Source of the DNA: Paenibacillus cellulositrophicus
GTDB lineage: Bacteria; Bacillota; Bacilli; Paenibacillales; Paenibacillaceae
Direction of reading: 5' to 3'
NCBI RefSeq assembly: GCF_009363095.1
Contig: NZ_CP045295.1
Location: 3,343,501-3,407,500, forward strand
Length of the DNA: 64,000 bases
Shown: one piece after another, positions 1 through 8,437 of the stretch
Position numbering within the stretch: position 1 is the first letter of the stretch
Layout: each line of letters begins with the position of its first letter
Made by a program: the position numbers and the translations under genes
Notes under the pieces: generated by a model
What the model was told of the DNA's origin: nothing
Seen by the model: the letters and a program-made list of their open reading frames with translations, nothing else
Databases searched by the model: none

Positions 1-339
1 CGAGGTAACGCCCTCCGCCCACAGCCTCTCGTTTAACTGCCGGACAGTTTCCGCTTGCAGCGGATGGGTGTTGAGATCCAGCCCCGCGTACCCGTTAATC
101 TGCAGGTCCACAAGTCCCGGTCCGATGAGGGGCAGCTCCTGCCCGCCCGCCTGTGCCCCGGCAGCCTGCCGGATCTCCACCTCCTCCGGTGTCCCGAGCA
201 CCTCGTACCCGGCAATCACCCCGCCTGCCAGGGTGAGCCGGATATGCTCCCCGGTCAGGGCATGAATGCCCTCCAGCCGGATCAGGGCGTCACGGCCGCC
301 TGCTGCCGTGGGTTCCATCTCGCGGCGGTCAGATTCCAT
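1..339 (-). CDS. nagA: N-acetylglucosamine-6-phosphate deacetylase, N-terminal part
   Basis: Partial gene; only the first 113 codons lie in the window, and it runs off the left edge. The translation shows a short beta-rich N-terminal domain and then GPGLVDLQINGYAGLDLN, the start of the amidohydrolase barrel in NagA (family pattern PGxIDxHxHG; here the QINGY form typical of NagA enzymes with an altered first metal site). The enzyme removes acetate from GlcNAc-6-phosphate, giving glucosamine-6-phosphate for the NagB gene just upstream. ATG at 339 overlaps the NagB stop by 11 bases; an ATG at 318 is an alternative start. Neither has a strong Shine-Dalgarno, which fits translational coupling. Function is inferred from the motif and the nagB-nagA order. 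Confidence 0.8.
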   Translation of the reverse strand, partial: MESDRREMEPTAAGGRDALIRLEGIHALTGEHIRLTLAGGVIAGYEVLGTPEEVEIRQAAGAQAGGQELPLIGPGLVDLQINGYAGLDLNTHPLQAETVRQLNERLWAEGVTS

Positions 340-1108
340 ACGAATCCCGGTCCAGGTATAACGTACAGTTCGGGTGCTCCCGCAAAATGGAGGCCGGGCA
401 GGCGGTCGTGATCGGTCCCTCCAGCGTCTGCGTCACCGCGCTGCGCTTCGTCGGGCCCGGCACGATGCAGAACAGGCGGCCGCCGGAGAGCAGCGTAGGG
501 ATCGTCAGCGTCATCGCGGTTTCGGGCACCTCCCGGAACCGGTCAAAGCAGCCGTCCCGAACCTGCTGTTCCCGGCACATGTCGTCGAGCTCGACGATTT
601 TTACCGTCTTCGGGTCGTTGAAATCGGCTACCGGCGGATCGTTAAAAGCTAAATGGCCGTTCTCCCCGATGCCGAGGCAGACGATATCGATCGGGGCCTC
701 CTGCAGCAGTGCCGCATACCGTTCGCACTCCGCGGCGGGATTGGCGGAGCCGTCGATCAGGTGGACGGTTCCCGGGCGGACCCGGGAGAACAGCCGGGTA
801 TCCAGAAAAGTGCTGAACCGCTGGGGAGCATCTTCGTCCAGTCCGATATATTCGTCCATGTGAAACGCGGTTACCCGGCTCCACTCGATATCTTTATCCG
901 CTGCGAGGTAGTCCAGCAGCTCGTTCTGCGACGGGGCCGCGGCAAACACGATCCGCAAGCTGCCCCGGTCCGCCAGGATCGCCTTCATTGCTTGGGAGAC
1001 ATCGGCTGCCGCCGCTCTTCCCATCTCGTCTCTCGACGCGTACTGCCGGACCTGAAGACGGTCCTTCCACCACTTTTTCTCCGCCAAACGGGGACTGGGC
1101 ATGATCAT
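329..1108 (-). CDS. nagB: Glucosamine-6-phosphate deaminase family protein
   Basis: 259 aa, the usual NagB length. NagB converts glucosamine-6-phosphate to fructose-6-phosphate and ammonia in the cytoplasm. FHMDEYIGL (residues 82-90) holds the active-site Asp of the DEY motif, and GIGENGHLAFNDPP (about 146-159) holds the catalytic His. Two residues before that His is Asn, as in Bacillus homologs, and five after it is Asp where E. coli has Glu; this is a conservative change but leaves exact substrate specificity open. A strong GGAGGAGGA site precedes ATG 1108. It lies 32 bases after a TIM-barrel isomerase gene and overlaps nagA, so all are probably one transcript. An amino-sugar route is the best reading. 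Confidence 0.85.
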   Translation of the reverse strand: MIMPSPRLAEKKWWKDRLQVRQYASRDEMGRAAAADVSQAMKAILADRGSLRIVFAAAPSQNELLDYLAADKDIEWSRVTAFHMDEYIGLDEDAPQRFSTFLDTRLFSRVRPGTVHLIDGSANPAAECERYAALLQEAPIDIVCLGIGENGHLAFNDPPVADFNDPKTVKIVELDDMCREQQVRDGCFDRFREVPETAMTLTIPTLLSGGRLFCIVPGPTKRSAVTQTLEGPITTACPASILREHPNCTLYLDRDSYGI

Positions 1109-1140
1109 TCCTCCTCCATTAATTTACGAACCGCTCTTGC

Positions 1141-2031
1141 TTATTGCTTGCTTATTGAAATGGAGCTCCGCTCCAGCAGCTCAAACAAGGAATTCAGGCA
1201 GTCGATCGTCGCCTCTTCCCCTCCCTCGGAAAAAGCATATCCGGCCGGGCGCTTGAGCTGCTCTTCCGTCAGGCTCGATTGAAGCCTGTAGTGGGTTTCG
1301 ACCACCAAATAGCCGTCATACCCCTCTTCCACCAGGCGGCGCAGCAGGCCGGCGTAATCCACCTGACCTTTTCCGATCGCCACCGCTTCGGTATGATCTC
1401 CCTGCTTGACCGCATCCTTCAGGTGGATGTGACAGATCCGCCCCCGCAAAGCATCGTAGCCGTCAGGGTAAGGGACCTCCCGGTCCGGATCCCACAGGTC
1501 GTTACCCGGGTCATACAATCCTTGAACATAAGGCGAATCCACCGCCCGGATCAGAGCTGCGGCTTTGGCCGCATTGGAGGCGTAGACCGCCGGATCCGCT
1601 TCCAGCGCGTAAATGACGCCATGCTGCTCCAGGATCGGCACTACGTTCTTTAATTCCCGGACGATGTCGCCAAACGCCTCCTCCAGCGGGCCTTCGGCCC
1701 AGAAGCTGAAGCCGCGGACATACCGGGTGCCGAGCCGCTGCGCCAATTCCGCATAACGGGTCAAAATTCCCCGGTGTTCGGCTACTTCTTCCGCATTTCG
1801 GAGATTGCACTTAAACACCGGGGCAGATAAGCCGCTGACCTTCAGGCCAGCCGCCCGGATCGCCGCACCGATCTCCTCTATGCGCGAATCGCTCAGCTGA
1901 TACAGCTGCTCTCCGTCCACGGAGCGCAGCTCCAGTGCGGCCAGCCCGTATCTGTGGGCAATGCGGATCGCATCGGCGATGTCCTGGGAGATTTCGTCGG
2001 TAATGACGCCCAGTTGAAAAGCCGCATTCAT
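1141..2031 (-). CDS. Sugar phosphate isomerase/epimerase (AP endonuclease 2-like TIM barrel)
   Basis: 296 aa. The start (FQLGVITDEISQDIADAIRIA) and motifs such as ALELRSVDG, YDPGNDLW, CHIHLKDA and YLVVETHY are those of the xylose-isomerase-like TIM-barrel family (IolE, IolH, hydroxypyruvate isomerase relatives). The His, Asp and Glu residues in these motifs would bind a divalent metal. Members isomerise or epimerise sugars or ketoacids; the exact substrate cannot be told from sequence. AAAGGAGGGGAAGGGAG precedes ATG 2031. Lying between Gfo/Idh dehydrogenases and nagB, it probably acts on an oxidised or epimerised sugar intermediate. Confidence 0.75.
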   Translation of the reverse strand: MNAAFQLGVITDEISQDIADAIRIAHRYGLAALELRSVDGEQLYQLSDSRIEEIGAAIRAAGLKVSGLSAPVFKCNLRNAEEVAEHRGILTRYAELAQRLGTRYVRGFSFWAEGPLEEAFGDIVRELKNVVPILEQHGVIYALEADPAVYASNAAKAAALIRAVDSPYVQGLYDPGNDLWDPDREVPYPDGYDALRGRICHIHLKDAVKQGDHTEAVAIGKGQVDYAGLLRRLVEEGYDGYLVVETHYRLQSSLTEEQLKRPAGYAFSEGGEEATIDCLNSLFELLERSSISISKQ

Positions 2032-2251
2032 TTCTCCCTTCCCCTCCTTTCATCACCATCATTCATCGTCTATGCAAAATCAGATCATTGCACATCTTCA
2101 TCTTCTTGCATGTTTCAGATAACCCGTTATAGACTCCCAGGGTGCGCTTCGTCCAACCGTCATAGTTGGGATGCGGCAGCAGTATCTATGACACCGAGCC
2201 GGGAGCAAACCTGGATGGCTTTTACCGCGCCGCACAAAGCAAGCGTCAAAA

Positions 2252-3190
2252 TCAGGAGCTGGCAACCGGGCTGATGCCCGTATCCAGCTTCACGGTTCTG
2301 CCGGTCTCCCGGCTTTCGTTGGCGGCCTCCAGAAACGCGATGACTTCCAGCGTCTCCGTCATGTCGATCGGAGCCGCGCCCGTTTGGAACATTCGGATGA
2401 CTTCCTCCAACATGCTAGCATAATAGGGCTTGCCGTCCGCATACACGTCGACATGTTCGGTCCCCTGCTCACGGTGAATCAACGCTCCGAAACGGCGGTT
2501 GCCCTTCCGGTTGCCGCGCAGCGTTCCGACCCTGCCGTCCTCCCATACACCTACGGCCAGATCATGGTCGGCATTCGTGGTGACTGTGACCTCTTTACAA
2601 CCTTTGCCCATGCTGCGGTACAGCATATCGGCGGCATGAATACCGTACCAGTAAAAGCCCGGCTGCGTAGACTGCAGCTCCATGGGGCCGTAGGTATCCA
2701 CCCCGATGATGTTCCCCTGATCGGCTGAGTCCAGCGCCCGGCCCAGGCCTTCCGACCAGCGGACGGAGGAGCAGCTCATGAGCGGAATTCCGTGCTCCTG
2801 TGCCAGCCGGTAAATCGCCTTGGCGTCACGGGTCGTGACAGCAAACGGCTTGTCGATAAAAACCGGCTTACCATAAGGAACGATCTGCCGGAACTGCTCC
2901 AGGTGCACGCGCCCGTCCACTGAGAGCAGCAGGATGGCATCGGCGCTTTCGGCTGCCTCCTGGATGCTCTGGACGATAGGGACGCCGCTGTTATCCCTGA
3001 CTTCCGCCGTGAATTTGTCGACCCGCCCGATACTCAGCTCAAAATCCGGCGATCCGCCCGGATAGGCGGCCGTCACTTTCCCGCCGCGCACATGGTGCGG
3101 GTGATCCGGGTTGTTCAGCAGCTCGGCAAAGAGCGGCGCATGCGACGTGTCCAGCCCAATGATTGCGATCTTCAGCTCTTCTGTACTCAT
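2252..3190 (-). CDS. Gfo/Idh/MocA family oxidoreductase
   Basis: 312 aa. The N-terminus begins LKIAIIGLDTSHAPLFAELL, a variant of the dinucleotide fold in which the usual GxGxxG is replaced by GLDTSH, a known branch of the family. The Lys of the EKP motif is kept as VFIDKPFAV, and GIHAADMLYRSMG matches the second catalytic region. Members oxidise or reduce sugar hydroxyls with NAD(P). Only 19 bases separate it from the second dehydrogenase upstream, so they are co-transcribed. The 220-base gap behind it, before the isomerase start, shows no clear terminator. Substrate unknown. Confidence 0.8.
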   Translation of the reverse strand: MSTEELKIAIIGLDTSHAPLFAELLNNPDHPHHVRGGKVTAAYPGGSPDFELSIGRVDKFTAEVRDNSGVPIVQSIQEAAESADAILLLSVDGRVHLEQFRQIVPYGKPVFIDKPFAVTTRDAKAIYRLAQEHGIPLMSCSSVRWSEGLGRALDSADQGNIIGVDTYGPMELQSTQPGFYWYGIHAADMLYRSMGKGCKEVTVTTNADHDLAVGVWEDGRVGTLRGNRKGNRRFGALIHREQGTEHVDVYADGKPYYASMLEEVIRMFQTGAAPIDMTETLEVIAFLEAANESRETGRTVKLDTGISPVASS

Positions 3191-3209
3191 TTCCGTTCAT
3201 CGCCTCTTC

Positions 3210-4235
3210 CTACAGTTTGATTTCCTTGCCCGTACGCGAGGACTCGTAAATGGCCAGGATCAGGTCTACCGATTTCCTCGCTTCCTCTCCCGAAATGAGC
3301 GGCTCACGATCCTCCCGCACCGCCTGAATCAGGTCGTCGATCAGAATGTAGTGCCCGTCGGAAGAAATGGCATTCGGGTCATCCGCACCTTCGGCGGAGC
3401 CTTCCGACACGAGCGGGGCTGCATCACCGTCAACCGTTTTCCATACTTTAAAACCGCTGTCTCCGTAAATGATCGTCCCGTGCTCGCCGTGAATTTCAAA
3501 ACGCGGCTCCTGGCCGGGATTGACCGACGTCGTTCCCTGAATGACCCCAAATGCCCCATTCTTATATTTCAAAACCGCAACCGCTGTATCCTCCACCTCG
3601 ATGTCATGAATTAATGGAGCCGTGTAGGCAAAGACGCTGTCTACATCCCCCATCATCCAGCGGATGATGTCGATGCCGTGCACCCCCTGATTCATGAGGG
3701 CGCCGCCTCCGTCAATGGCCCATGTTCCGCGCCATCCGGCGCTTTTGTAATATTCCGGGCTGCGGTAGTACTTCAAGTAGGCGTCTCCAAGCACTAACTT
3801 GCCCAGCTTGCCTTCGTTAATGGCCTTTTTGGTCAGCAGTGCATGCGGCGTGGTCCGCTTCTGGAATACGGTGGCCAGCTTGACGCCGTGGCTCCGGCAG
3901 GCTTCGATCATCTCGTCCATGTCCGCCTTGGTAATGCCGAGGGGCTTTTCGCACAGCACATGCTTGCCCGCCTCCGCCGCCGCGACGGTTGCATCCCGGT
4001 GGCCTCCGCTGGGTACGCAGATGCAGACGGCGTCCACGTCACACTCCTGAAGCATTTGCCGGGTATCCGTATATACGTGGGCCGCTCCGAATTCCTCTGC
4101 TATTTTTGCCGCTTTTTCCGGAACGGCGTCTACGACCGCCGCCAGCTCCGCTTCCGGATGGCTCTCGATGGCTCTCGCGTGCAGAGGGGCGATCACGCCG
4201 GCCCCAACAATTGCAAAACGCATTTTTTTGCTCAT
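3210..4235 (-). CDS. Gfo/Idh/MocA family oxidoreductase
   Basis: 341 aa from ATG 4235, chosen because CCGGGAGGAGATTGGT sits just before it; a longer reading frame to 4316 has no such site. N-terminal NAD(P)-binding fold with AIVGAGVIAPLHARAI, the conserved HVLCEKPLGIT (catalytic Lys) and GVHGIDIIRWMMG (His/Asp), then the family's beta-sheet C-terminal domain. This is a canonical member, unlike its downstream neighbour. First gene of the segment behind the terminator at 4417-4453, with a promoter at 4280-4308. Probably oxidises a hydroxyl on the sugar handled by this cluster; the substrate is not readable. Confidence 0.85.
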   Translation of the reverse strand: MSKKMRFAIVGAGVIAPLHARAIESHPEAELAAVVDAVPEKAAKIAEEFGAAHVYTDTRQMLQECDVDAVCICVPSGGHRDATVAAAEAGKHVLCEKPLGITKADMDEMIEACRSHGVKLATVFQKRTTPHALLTKKAINEGKLGKLVLGDAYLKYYRSPEYYKSAGWRGTWAIDGGGALMNQGVHGIDIIRWMMGDVDSVFAYTAPLIHDIEVEDTAVAVLKYKNGAFGVIQGTTSVNPGQEPRFEIHGEHGTIIYGDSGFKVWKTVDGDAAPLVSEGSAEGADDPNAISSDGHYILIDDLIQAVREDREPLISGEEARKSVDLILAIYESSRTGKEIKL

Positions 4236-4279
4236 ACCAATCTCCTCCCGGTGGGAACCACCTGTAAGTTTACAACCCC

Positions 4280-4308
4280 ATTCTAGTGGGACCCGTCTCC
4301 ACGGCCAA
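4280..4308 (-). promoter_or_regulatory. Sigma-A-like promoter for the dehydrogenase-nagBA segment
   Basis: Minus-strand TTGGCC and TAGAAT separated by 17 bases. The start would be near 4273, about 38 bases before ATG 4235 and downstream of the RpiR terminator. The match is good but not perfect. Confidence 0.5.
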
Positions 4309-4416
4309 TCGCCCATTCTGCGGCTTTGCGCACAACTTTGGCGTCATCCGCAGGATCGAAGATGAATCCGTAAAGATGTATATGACAGCGCTCTCCGGGA
4401 CTTGACCATAAGCCAA

Positions 4417-4453
4417 CAAAAAAAGCGCCCCCTGCCCTCCGGCAGGAAACGCT
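4417..4453 (-). terminator. Rho-independent terminator after the RpiR gene
   Basis: Minus-strand hairpin with 13-base arms (CCTGCC/GGCAGG core, three T-G wobbles, AGCG/CGCT base) and a GGAG loop, followed by seven T. It lies right after the regulator stop at 4458 and separates the two halves of the cluster. Confidence 0.85.
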
Positions 4454-4457
4454 CTTC

Positions 4458-5318
4458 TTACAAAAAATAATTTGTGATCGACTGGTCGCTGGCCAGCAGG
4501 CCCTCGCTGTCCAGCTTCTTTTTCAAATACTTTTTATCCGAGGAAATAAACACGCTCATGATCAAATCGACCACGAACAGGAACGTAATATGATTGGACA
4601 TAAAGGCGCTGTTATTGACGGATATTTTATCCGGGACAATAATATCAACGGCCGCGTTCTCCGTAATCGGCGAAGCGTCGTAGCAGGTGATCGCGATCAC
4701 CTTCGCCTGATTGACCCGCGCGATGGATACCGCATCGATAATTTCCCTCGTTGAACCCGAACGGGAGAAAGCGATAACCACATCGTCGGGACCGCACTGG
4801 GAGGCAGCGATCTTCATTTCCCTGCTGTCGTTGATGGCTTCCGCCATCATGCCGATAATCGCCAGCCGGTTGCGGAGCGCCATTGCCGCCAAAAACGAAT
4901 CGAACAATCCGATGACCACGATCCGGCGGGCATTCTTCAGCAGATCCACGACCTGGTTCAGCTGCTCCTCCGTCACGAGCGCGGATGTGTTCACGATCAG
5001 CTCATTATAATCCAAAGCGAGCGCATCAATGGGATTGATCTCGCGTCTTTCTTTCTTCTTCGCCTGCATATCCCGGTAGAATGCGTCCTGGGCAAAGGCA
5101 ATCTTGAAGTCGTTGAAGCCTTTGTAGCCGACCTTTTTGCAGAAGCGGTTAATGCTCGTCTCGGACACGCCGATCTCATTCGCAATCGCCGTGATGGTAT
5201 TGCGGGTAATAAACTCCGGATTATGAATGACAAAGTTGGCGATTTGATTTTCGCCGTAGGTTAACTTTTGGGTTTGCGATACGATTTTGGCGATGACGGC
5301 CGGAACCTGTGAAGACAT
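4458..5318 (-). CDS. MurR/RpiR family transcriptional regulator
   Basis: 286 aa from ATG 5318, which follows a CAGGAGGAGGTCAC site. N-terminal RpiR helix-turn-helix (about residues 10-80, with TITAIANEIGVSETSINRFC) and C-terminal SIS sugar-phosphate-binding domain (about 110-260, with VIAFSRSGSTREI). Such regulators sense phosphosugars and control amino-sugar or sugar-acid catabolism. It lies between the hydantoinase/permease genes and the dehydrogenase-nag genes, and probably controls one or both sets. It has its own -10 element and a terminator behind it. Confidence 0.88.
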   Translation of the reverse strand: MSSQVPAVIAKIVSQTQKLTYGENQIANFVIHNPEFITRNTITAIANEIGVSETSINRFCKKVGYKGFNDFKIAFAQDAFYRDMQAKKKERREINPIDALALDYNELIVNTSALVTEEQLNQVVDLLKNARRIVVIGLFDSFLAAMALRNRLAIIGMMAEAINDSREMKIAASQCGPDDVVIAFSRSGSTREIIDAVSIARVNQAKVIAITCYDASPITENAAVDIIVPDKISVNNSAFMSNHITFLFVVDLIMSVFISSDKKYLKKKLDSEGLLASDQSITNYFL

Positions 5319-5382
5319 GTGACCTCCTCCTGACCTACCTGTGGGAAAATAGCTAATCCGGTAACCCCCGCTAGCACACCCC

Positions 5383-5411
5383 ATTATATCATACAAGGGA
5401 AGGTATTTAGA
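5383..5411 (-). promoter_or_regulatory. Possible promoter for the RpiR gene
   Basis: Perfect minus-strand TATAAT (5383-5388) with a weak TCTAAA 17 bases upstream. It overlaps the end of the preceding gene, giving the regulator a possible transcript of its own. Confidence 0.4.
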
Positions 5412-5419
5412 AAACGATG

Positions 5420-6145
5420 TCACAACGCCGCCGCATGGCCGCTCTTCCAGGCCTCGACCTCCCGGTAAAAGTCCTCTTTGCTTAAAGAACCGGTTTGGAT
5501 CAGGAAGGCGTAATCCAGTACATTCGGCAGGAAAGGCAGGCCCATCATCTCCTTACAAAAGGCGTGGGCAGCGATTTCGCTGCACTGAACAACGCTCGAG
5601 CGCTTCACCAGCCGCCTGCCCAGCCGGAACACCTCGACCGGCTCGAGCATGTCGTTGGTAAACTGCGCGGCCCGGTACTCCACATAGTGAAAAAATTCAT
5701 GCGCCAGGTGGATATCGACCAGCCGCTCCAGTTCATCGTCCTGAGGGGTTAAAGAACGCTGCGCCTGTTCTCCCGGACTCATGACCGCCCGGTATGCATC
5801 AGCCATACCGCGGAGGGATGCGGCGTAAATGACTACCTCCGGCGGCGTTTGGTTGAAATCGATCCGCGCCCGCAGAGAGATCTGATGAAACGTACCGGAG
5901 CGGTCGGTGATTTCGTAGCCGAGGCCTTCCCTGCGGTACAACTCGCGGATGGACATGCCCCGGCAGGCCTGTGCCGCTTCCCTGCCCCTTTGAAGCGACC
6001 TGTCCACATAATAGGCCAGGCGATCATGGGGAATTTTGCGGTACAGCGGGTCCTTGGTGAGCTCCGCATGGGCGAGCACCTCATCGGTCAGTCCAAGATG
6101 TTGAACATTCCAACCGTATTCCTGGAACTCCGGCATGCCTGTCAT
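5420..6145 (-). CDS. Uncharacterised HEXXH zincin, possibly ImmA/IrrE-like
   Basis: 241 aa; no family recognised with certainty. It contains HLAHEFFHYVEY, an HEXXH zinc-protease motif with histidines at 149 and 153, followed by SEIAAHAFCKEMMGLPFLP (Glu about 190). The Glu, then Ala and Phe spacing, resembles the third ligand segment of ImmA/IrrE peptidases, whose pattern is roughly E-x-x-A-x-x-F-A. No signal peptide, so cytoplasmic. Start ATG 6145 follows GAGGAGGGGG. It sits 54 bases behind the hydantoinase gene. It could activate or degrade a partner or the regulator, but that is speculation. The zinc motif is seen; the peptidase role is inferred. Confidence 0.6.
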   Translation of the reverse strand: MTGMPEFQEYGWNVQHLGLTDEVLAHAELTKDPLYRKIPHDRLAYYVDRSLQRGREAAQACRGMSIRELYRREGLGYEITDRSGTFHQISLRARIDFNQTPPEVVIYAASLRGMADAYRAVMSPGEQAQRSLTPQDDELERLVDIHLAHEFFHYVEYRAAQFTNDMLEPVEVFRLGRRLVKRSSVVQCSEIAAHAFCKEMMGLPFLPNVLDYAFLIQTGSLSKEDFYREVEAWKSGHAAAL

Positions 6146-6199
6146 CCCCCTCCTCGTGTTCTAACCTTGATCTATCTCTTCATCATCTCTTTAGCTTTT

Positions 6200-8347
6200 C
6201 TATTGGTACGCAATGACGATCATTTCGTCCTCGGACTTCAGCATCTCCGTTTCAAGCGTCAGAATCGACAGCAGCTGCTCCTTCGTCTGCATGCCGGTCA
6301 GATCCAGCATTTTCTCCTTATAAAAGGCAAACACCTTCGGGATCGTCGCGTTGGCGTCGGAGTAAATCGTATTGTCGTCCAGAAATTCGTTAAGCCGGTC
6401 ATCAGCCGCAGCTTTCGTCACTTTCGTAAATTGGACGCCGCTTTTCTTGAAGCGGACAACCCCTTCGCGGTCCAGCACCGCTACGTAGTTGACCTTCTTC
6501 TTCATCAGGCCGAACAGGGACTTCTTCGTCTGCTCCGCTTCGAACAGGCTCCACCGTCCGCTCTGTGCCGCCAGCCGGGTGTTCTCCGGCGATTGGTCGA
6601 CCGAGCTGGCCGCGACCGCCGTCATTTCTTCCAGCGGCATGGCCTGCTGGCCGAGGTCTTTGGAGCGCAGCTCGGTGGAGCCGGTCGCGATGGCCCGCAG
6701 AATGTTCTTCTGGCTGTCAATTTCAATCGTGACCTCCACGGTCTCCTCGCTGGCTCCCGATTGGACGATCCGCTCCACGATGTCGGCCCGGATCCGCTTG
6801 ATATCCTCTTCCGTCGGATTGACGACGGTCCGCTCCAGCTGCTCCTTGACCATGGCCAGCGCCACCCCGATCGTGGAGACATAAGGTGCGTTGCTGGCGA
6901 TCTGGCTCTTGAAGCCTTCCCGCTCGGCCATCGCCGGCACCAGCACCGCCCCGCTGCCCCCACCGCCGACGAGCGTAACGAAGGCCCGGTCCAGCTCATA
7001 ATCCTGAATCATTTCATTTACGGTTTTCATCGTTTTATCGATCGCAATGTCCATCACCTTGCGCGCGGTTTCCTCCACGCTCAGACCGACGTGTGCGGCA
7101 AGGGCTTCCCATGCTTTTACCGCCGCTTCCTTGTTACCATATGCATAGTCGCCCTCCGGCACGTAGCCGAGGATGTTGGCTGCACCCGCCAGCGTATACG
7201 AGAACTCCCGTCCATTTCCGCACTCGCAGATGGCGTATTCGGCCGGATCGCCTTCCCGGGGGCTGACGAATTTCACCTTCGGACTGACGATTTCGTCCGC
7301 CGGTGCAAACGCCTCGTACTCCTTGCCGGCGATGTGTGCGCTCCGCGGGCCGACGTCGGTAATTTTGCCGCCGGACACCTTGATCATACTGCCGCCGGCA
7401 ATGCCGAGCGTGCGGACGTCCAGCGACTGCAGGTACGTGCGGTGGCCGCCGACCTGGGCGTTCTGGATCATGACCTTGCCGTTTTTAATAACGGAAATGT
7501 CGACACTCGTTCCGCCGACCTCGAAGAAAATGCCGTCCGAAATTTTCTCATACATCAAAGCGCCCGCCACCCCGGCCGCGAGGCCTGACAGCATCGTCAG
7601 GATCGGGCGCTTCCGTACCTCATCGATGCTCATCACGCCGCCGTCACAGCGCATAATCATCAGTTGGGACTGGATATTGGCGTTTTTGACGGACTTCTCG
7701 GTCATGTTGGCCGTTTCCATCATTTTCGGAATGAGGGATGCATTGACGACCGCCGTCCGCGTCCGCGTCTTCAGCCCGTACAGCTGAGAAATTTCGTGGC
7801 CGCCAGTGGCATAGATGCCCTTGCGGTTCGCCAGTTCGATGACCCGCAGCTCATTGGTCGGATCGTCGACGCTGTACGCCTCGGAGGCGACGATGACTTC
7901 GGCCCCCTGCTGAACCAGGGCGTCGATGGCGATTTCAATGTCTGCGTCCGTGAGATTTTTGGAGTCGAGGAACGTATGATATGTTTTCAAAAACTTGCCG
8001 GGCGCCAGCTCAATATCCCCCGGATTGGACTCGGACCTTGCGCTCATGCCGTCGAGTCCCGTGCCCATACCGATGATGCCGACTCTGGCCACGTCCCCTT
8101 CGAGCAGGGCGTTGGTCGCCTGGGTTGTCCCATGGGCGATAAACGTGACATCCTCCGGGAGAATGCCCTGGCTCTCCAGAATCCGGTTCAATATCTGCAC
8201 GATCCCTTTCGCCACACCGTCCTCATCATGGTGGGTCGTCGGGATTTTCATTTTGCCGATGACTTCAAACGTTTCGTTGTCGATGACGGCCGCGTCCGTA
8301 AACGTTCCGCCGACGTCGATGCCTACCCTTACTTTTTTTCTCTCCAT
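6200..8347 (-). CDS. Hydantoinase/oxoprolinase family protein (HyuA-type)
   Basis: 715 aa. The N-terminal ASKHA-type nucleotide-binding fold is shown by RVGIDVGGTFTDAAVID and AHGTTQATNALLEGD; later GGTSVDISV, LSGLAAGVAGA and LVGGGGSGAVLVPAMA follow the family order. Relatives open cyclic amide rings (5-oxoproline, hydantoins, N-methylhydantoin) or carboxylate ketones using ATP. No HyuB partner is present, so substrate and reaction are uncertain. The last ~170 residues extend beyond the core. CAGGAGGGTAAC precedes ATG 8347. Neighbours are a carboxylate-type permease and an FAD oxidoreductase, suggesting import, oxidation and ring or carbonyl activation of one substrate. Confidence 0.8.
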   Translation of the reverse strand: MERKKVRVGIDVGGTFTDAAVIDNETFEVIGKMKIPTTHHDEDGVAKGIVQILNRILESQGILPEDVTFIAHGTTQATNALLEGDVARVGIIGMGTGLDGMSARSESNPGDIELAPGKFLKTYHTFLDSKNLTDADIEIAIDALVQQGAEVIVASEAYSVDDPTNELRVIELANRKGIYATGGHEISQLYGLKTRTRTAVVNASLIPKMMETANMTEKSVKNANIQSQLMIMRCDGGVMSIDEVRKRPILTMLSGLAAGVAGALMYEKISDGIFFEVGGTSVDISVIKNGKVMIQNAQVGGHRTYLQSLDVRTLGIAGGSMIKVSGGKITDVGPRSAHIAGKEYEAFAPADEIVSPKVKFVSPREGDPAEYAICECGNGREFSYTLAGAANILGYVPEGDYAYGNKEAAVKAWEALAAHVGLSVEETARKVMDIAIDKTMKTVNEMIQDYELDRAFVTLVGGGGSGAVLVPAMAEREGFKSQIASNAPYVSTIGVALAMVKEQLERTVVNPTEEDIKRIRADIVERIVQSGASEETVEVTIEIDSQKNILRAIATGSTELRSKDLGQQAMPLEEMTAVAASSVDQSPENTRLAAQSGRWSLFEAEQTKKSLFGLMKKKVNYVAVLDREGVVRFKKSGVQFTKVTKAAADDRLNEFLDDNTIYSDANATIPKVFAFYKEKMLDLTGMQTKEQLLSILTLETEMLKSEDEMIVIAYQ

Positions 8348-8437
8348 GTTACCCTCCTGAAGTCAGGACAGGGGAAGGCCCGCATCAAGCCGCGCAGTCC
8401 GTTCCCCGTCCGGAATCATCCGTAAAAGCCGTCTTTA

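Noticed and set aside
329..1108. NagB with a broken active site
   Set aside because: Asn two before the catalytic His also occurs in Bacillus NagB and the Glu-to-Asp change is conservative, so it is kept as a working enzyme.
5849..7588. 579-codon plus-strand frame opposite the hydantoinase gene
   Set aside because: High-GC shadow frame; the minus-strand gene has clear family motifs and a ribosome site.
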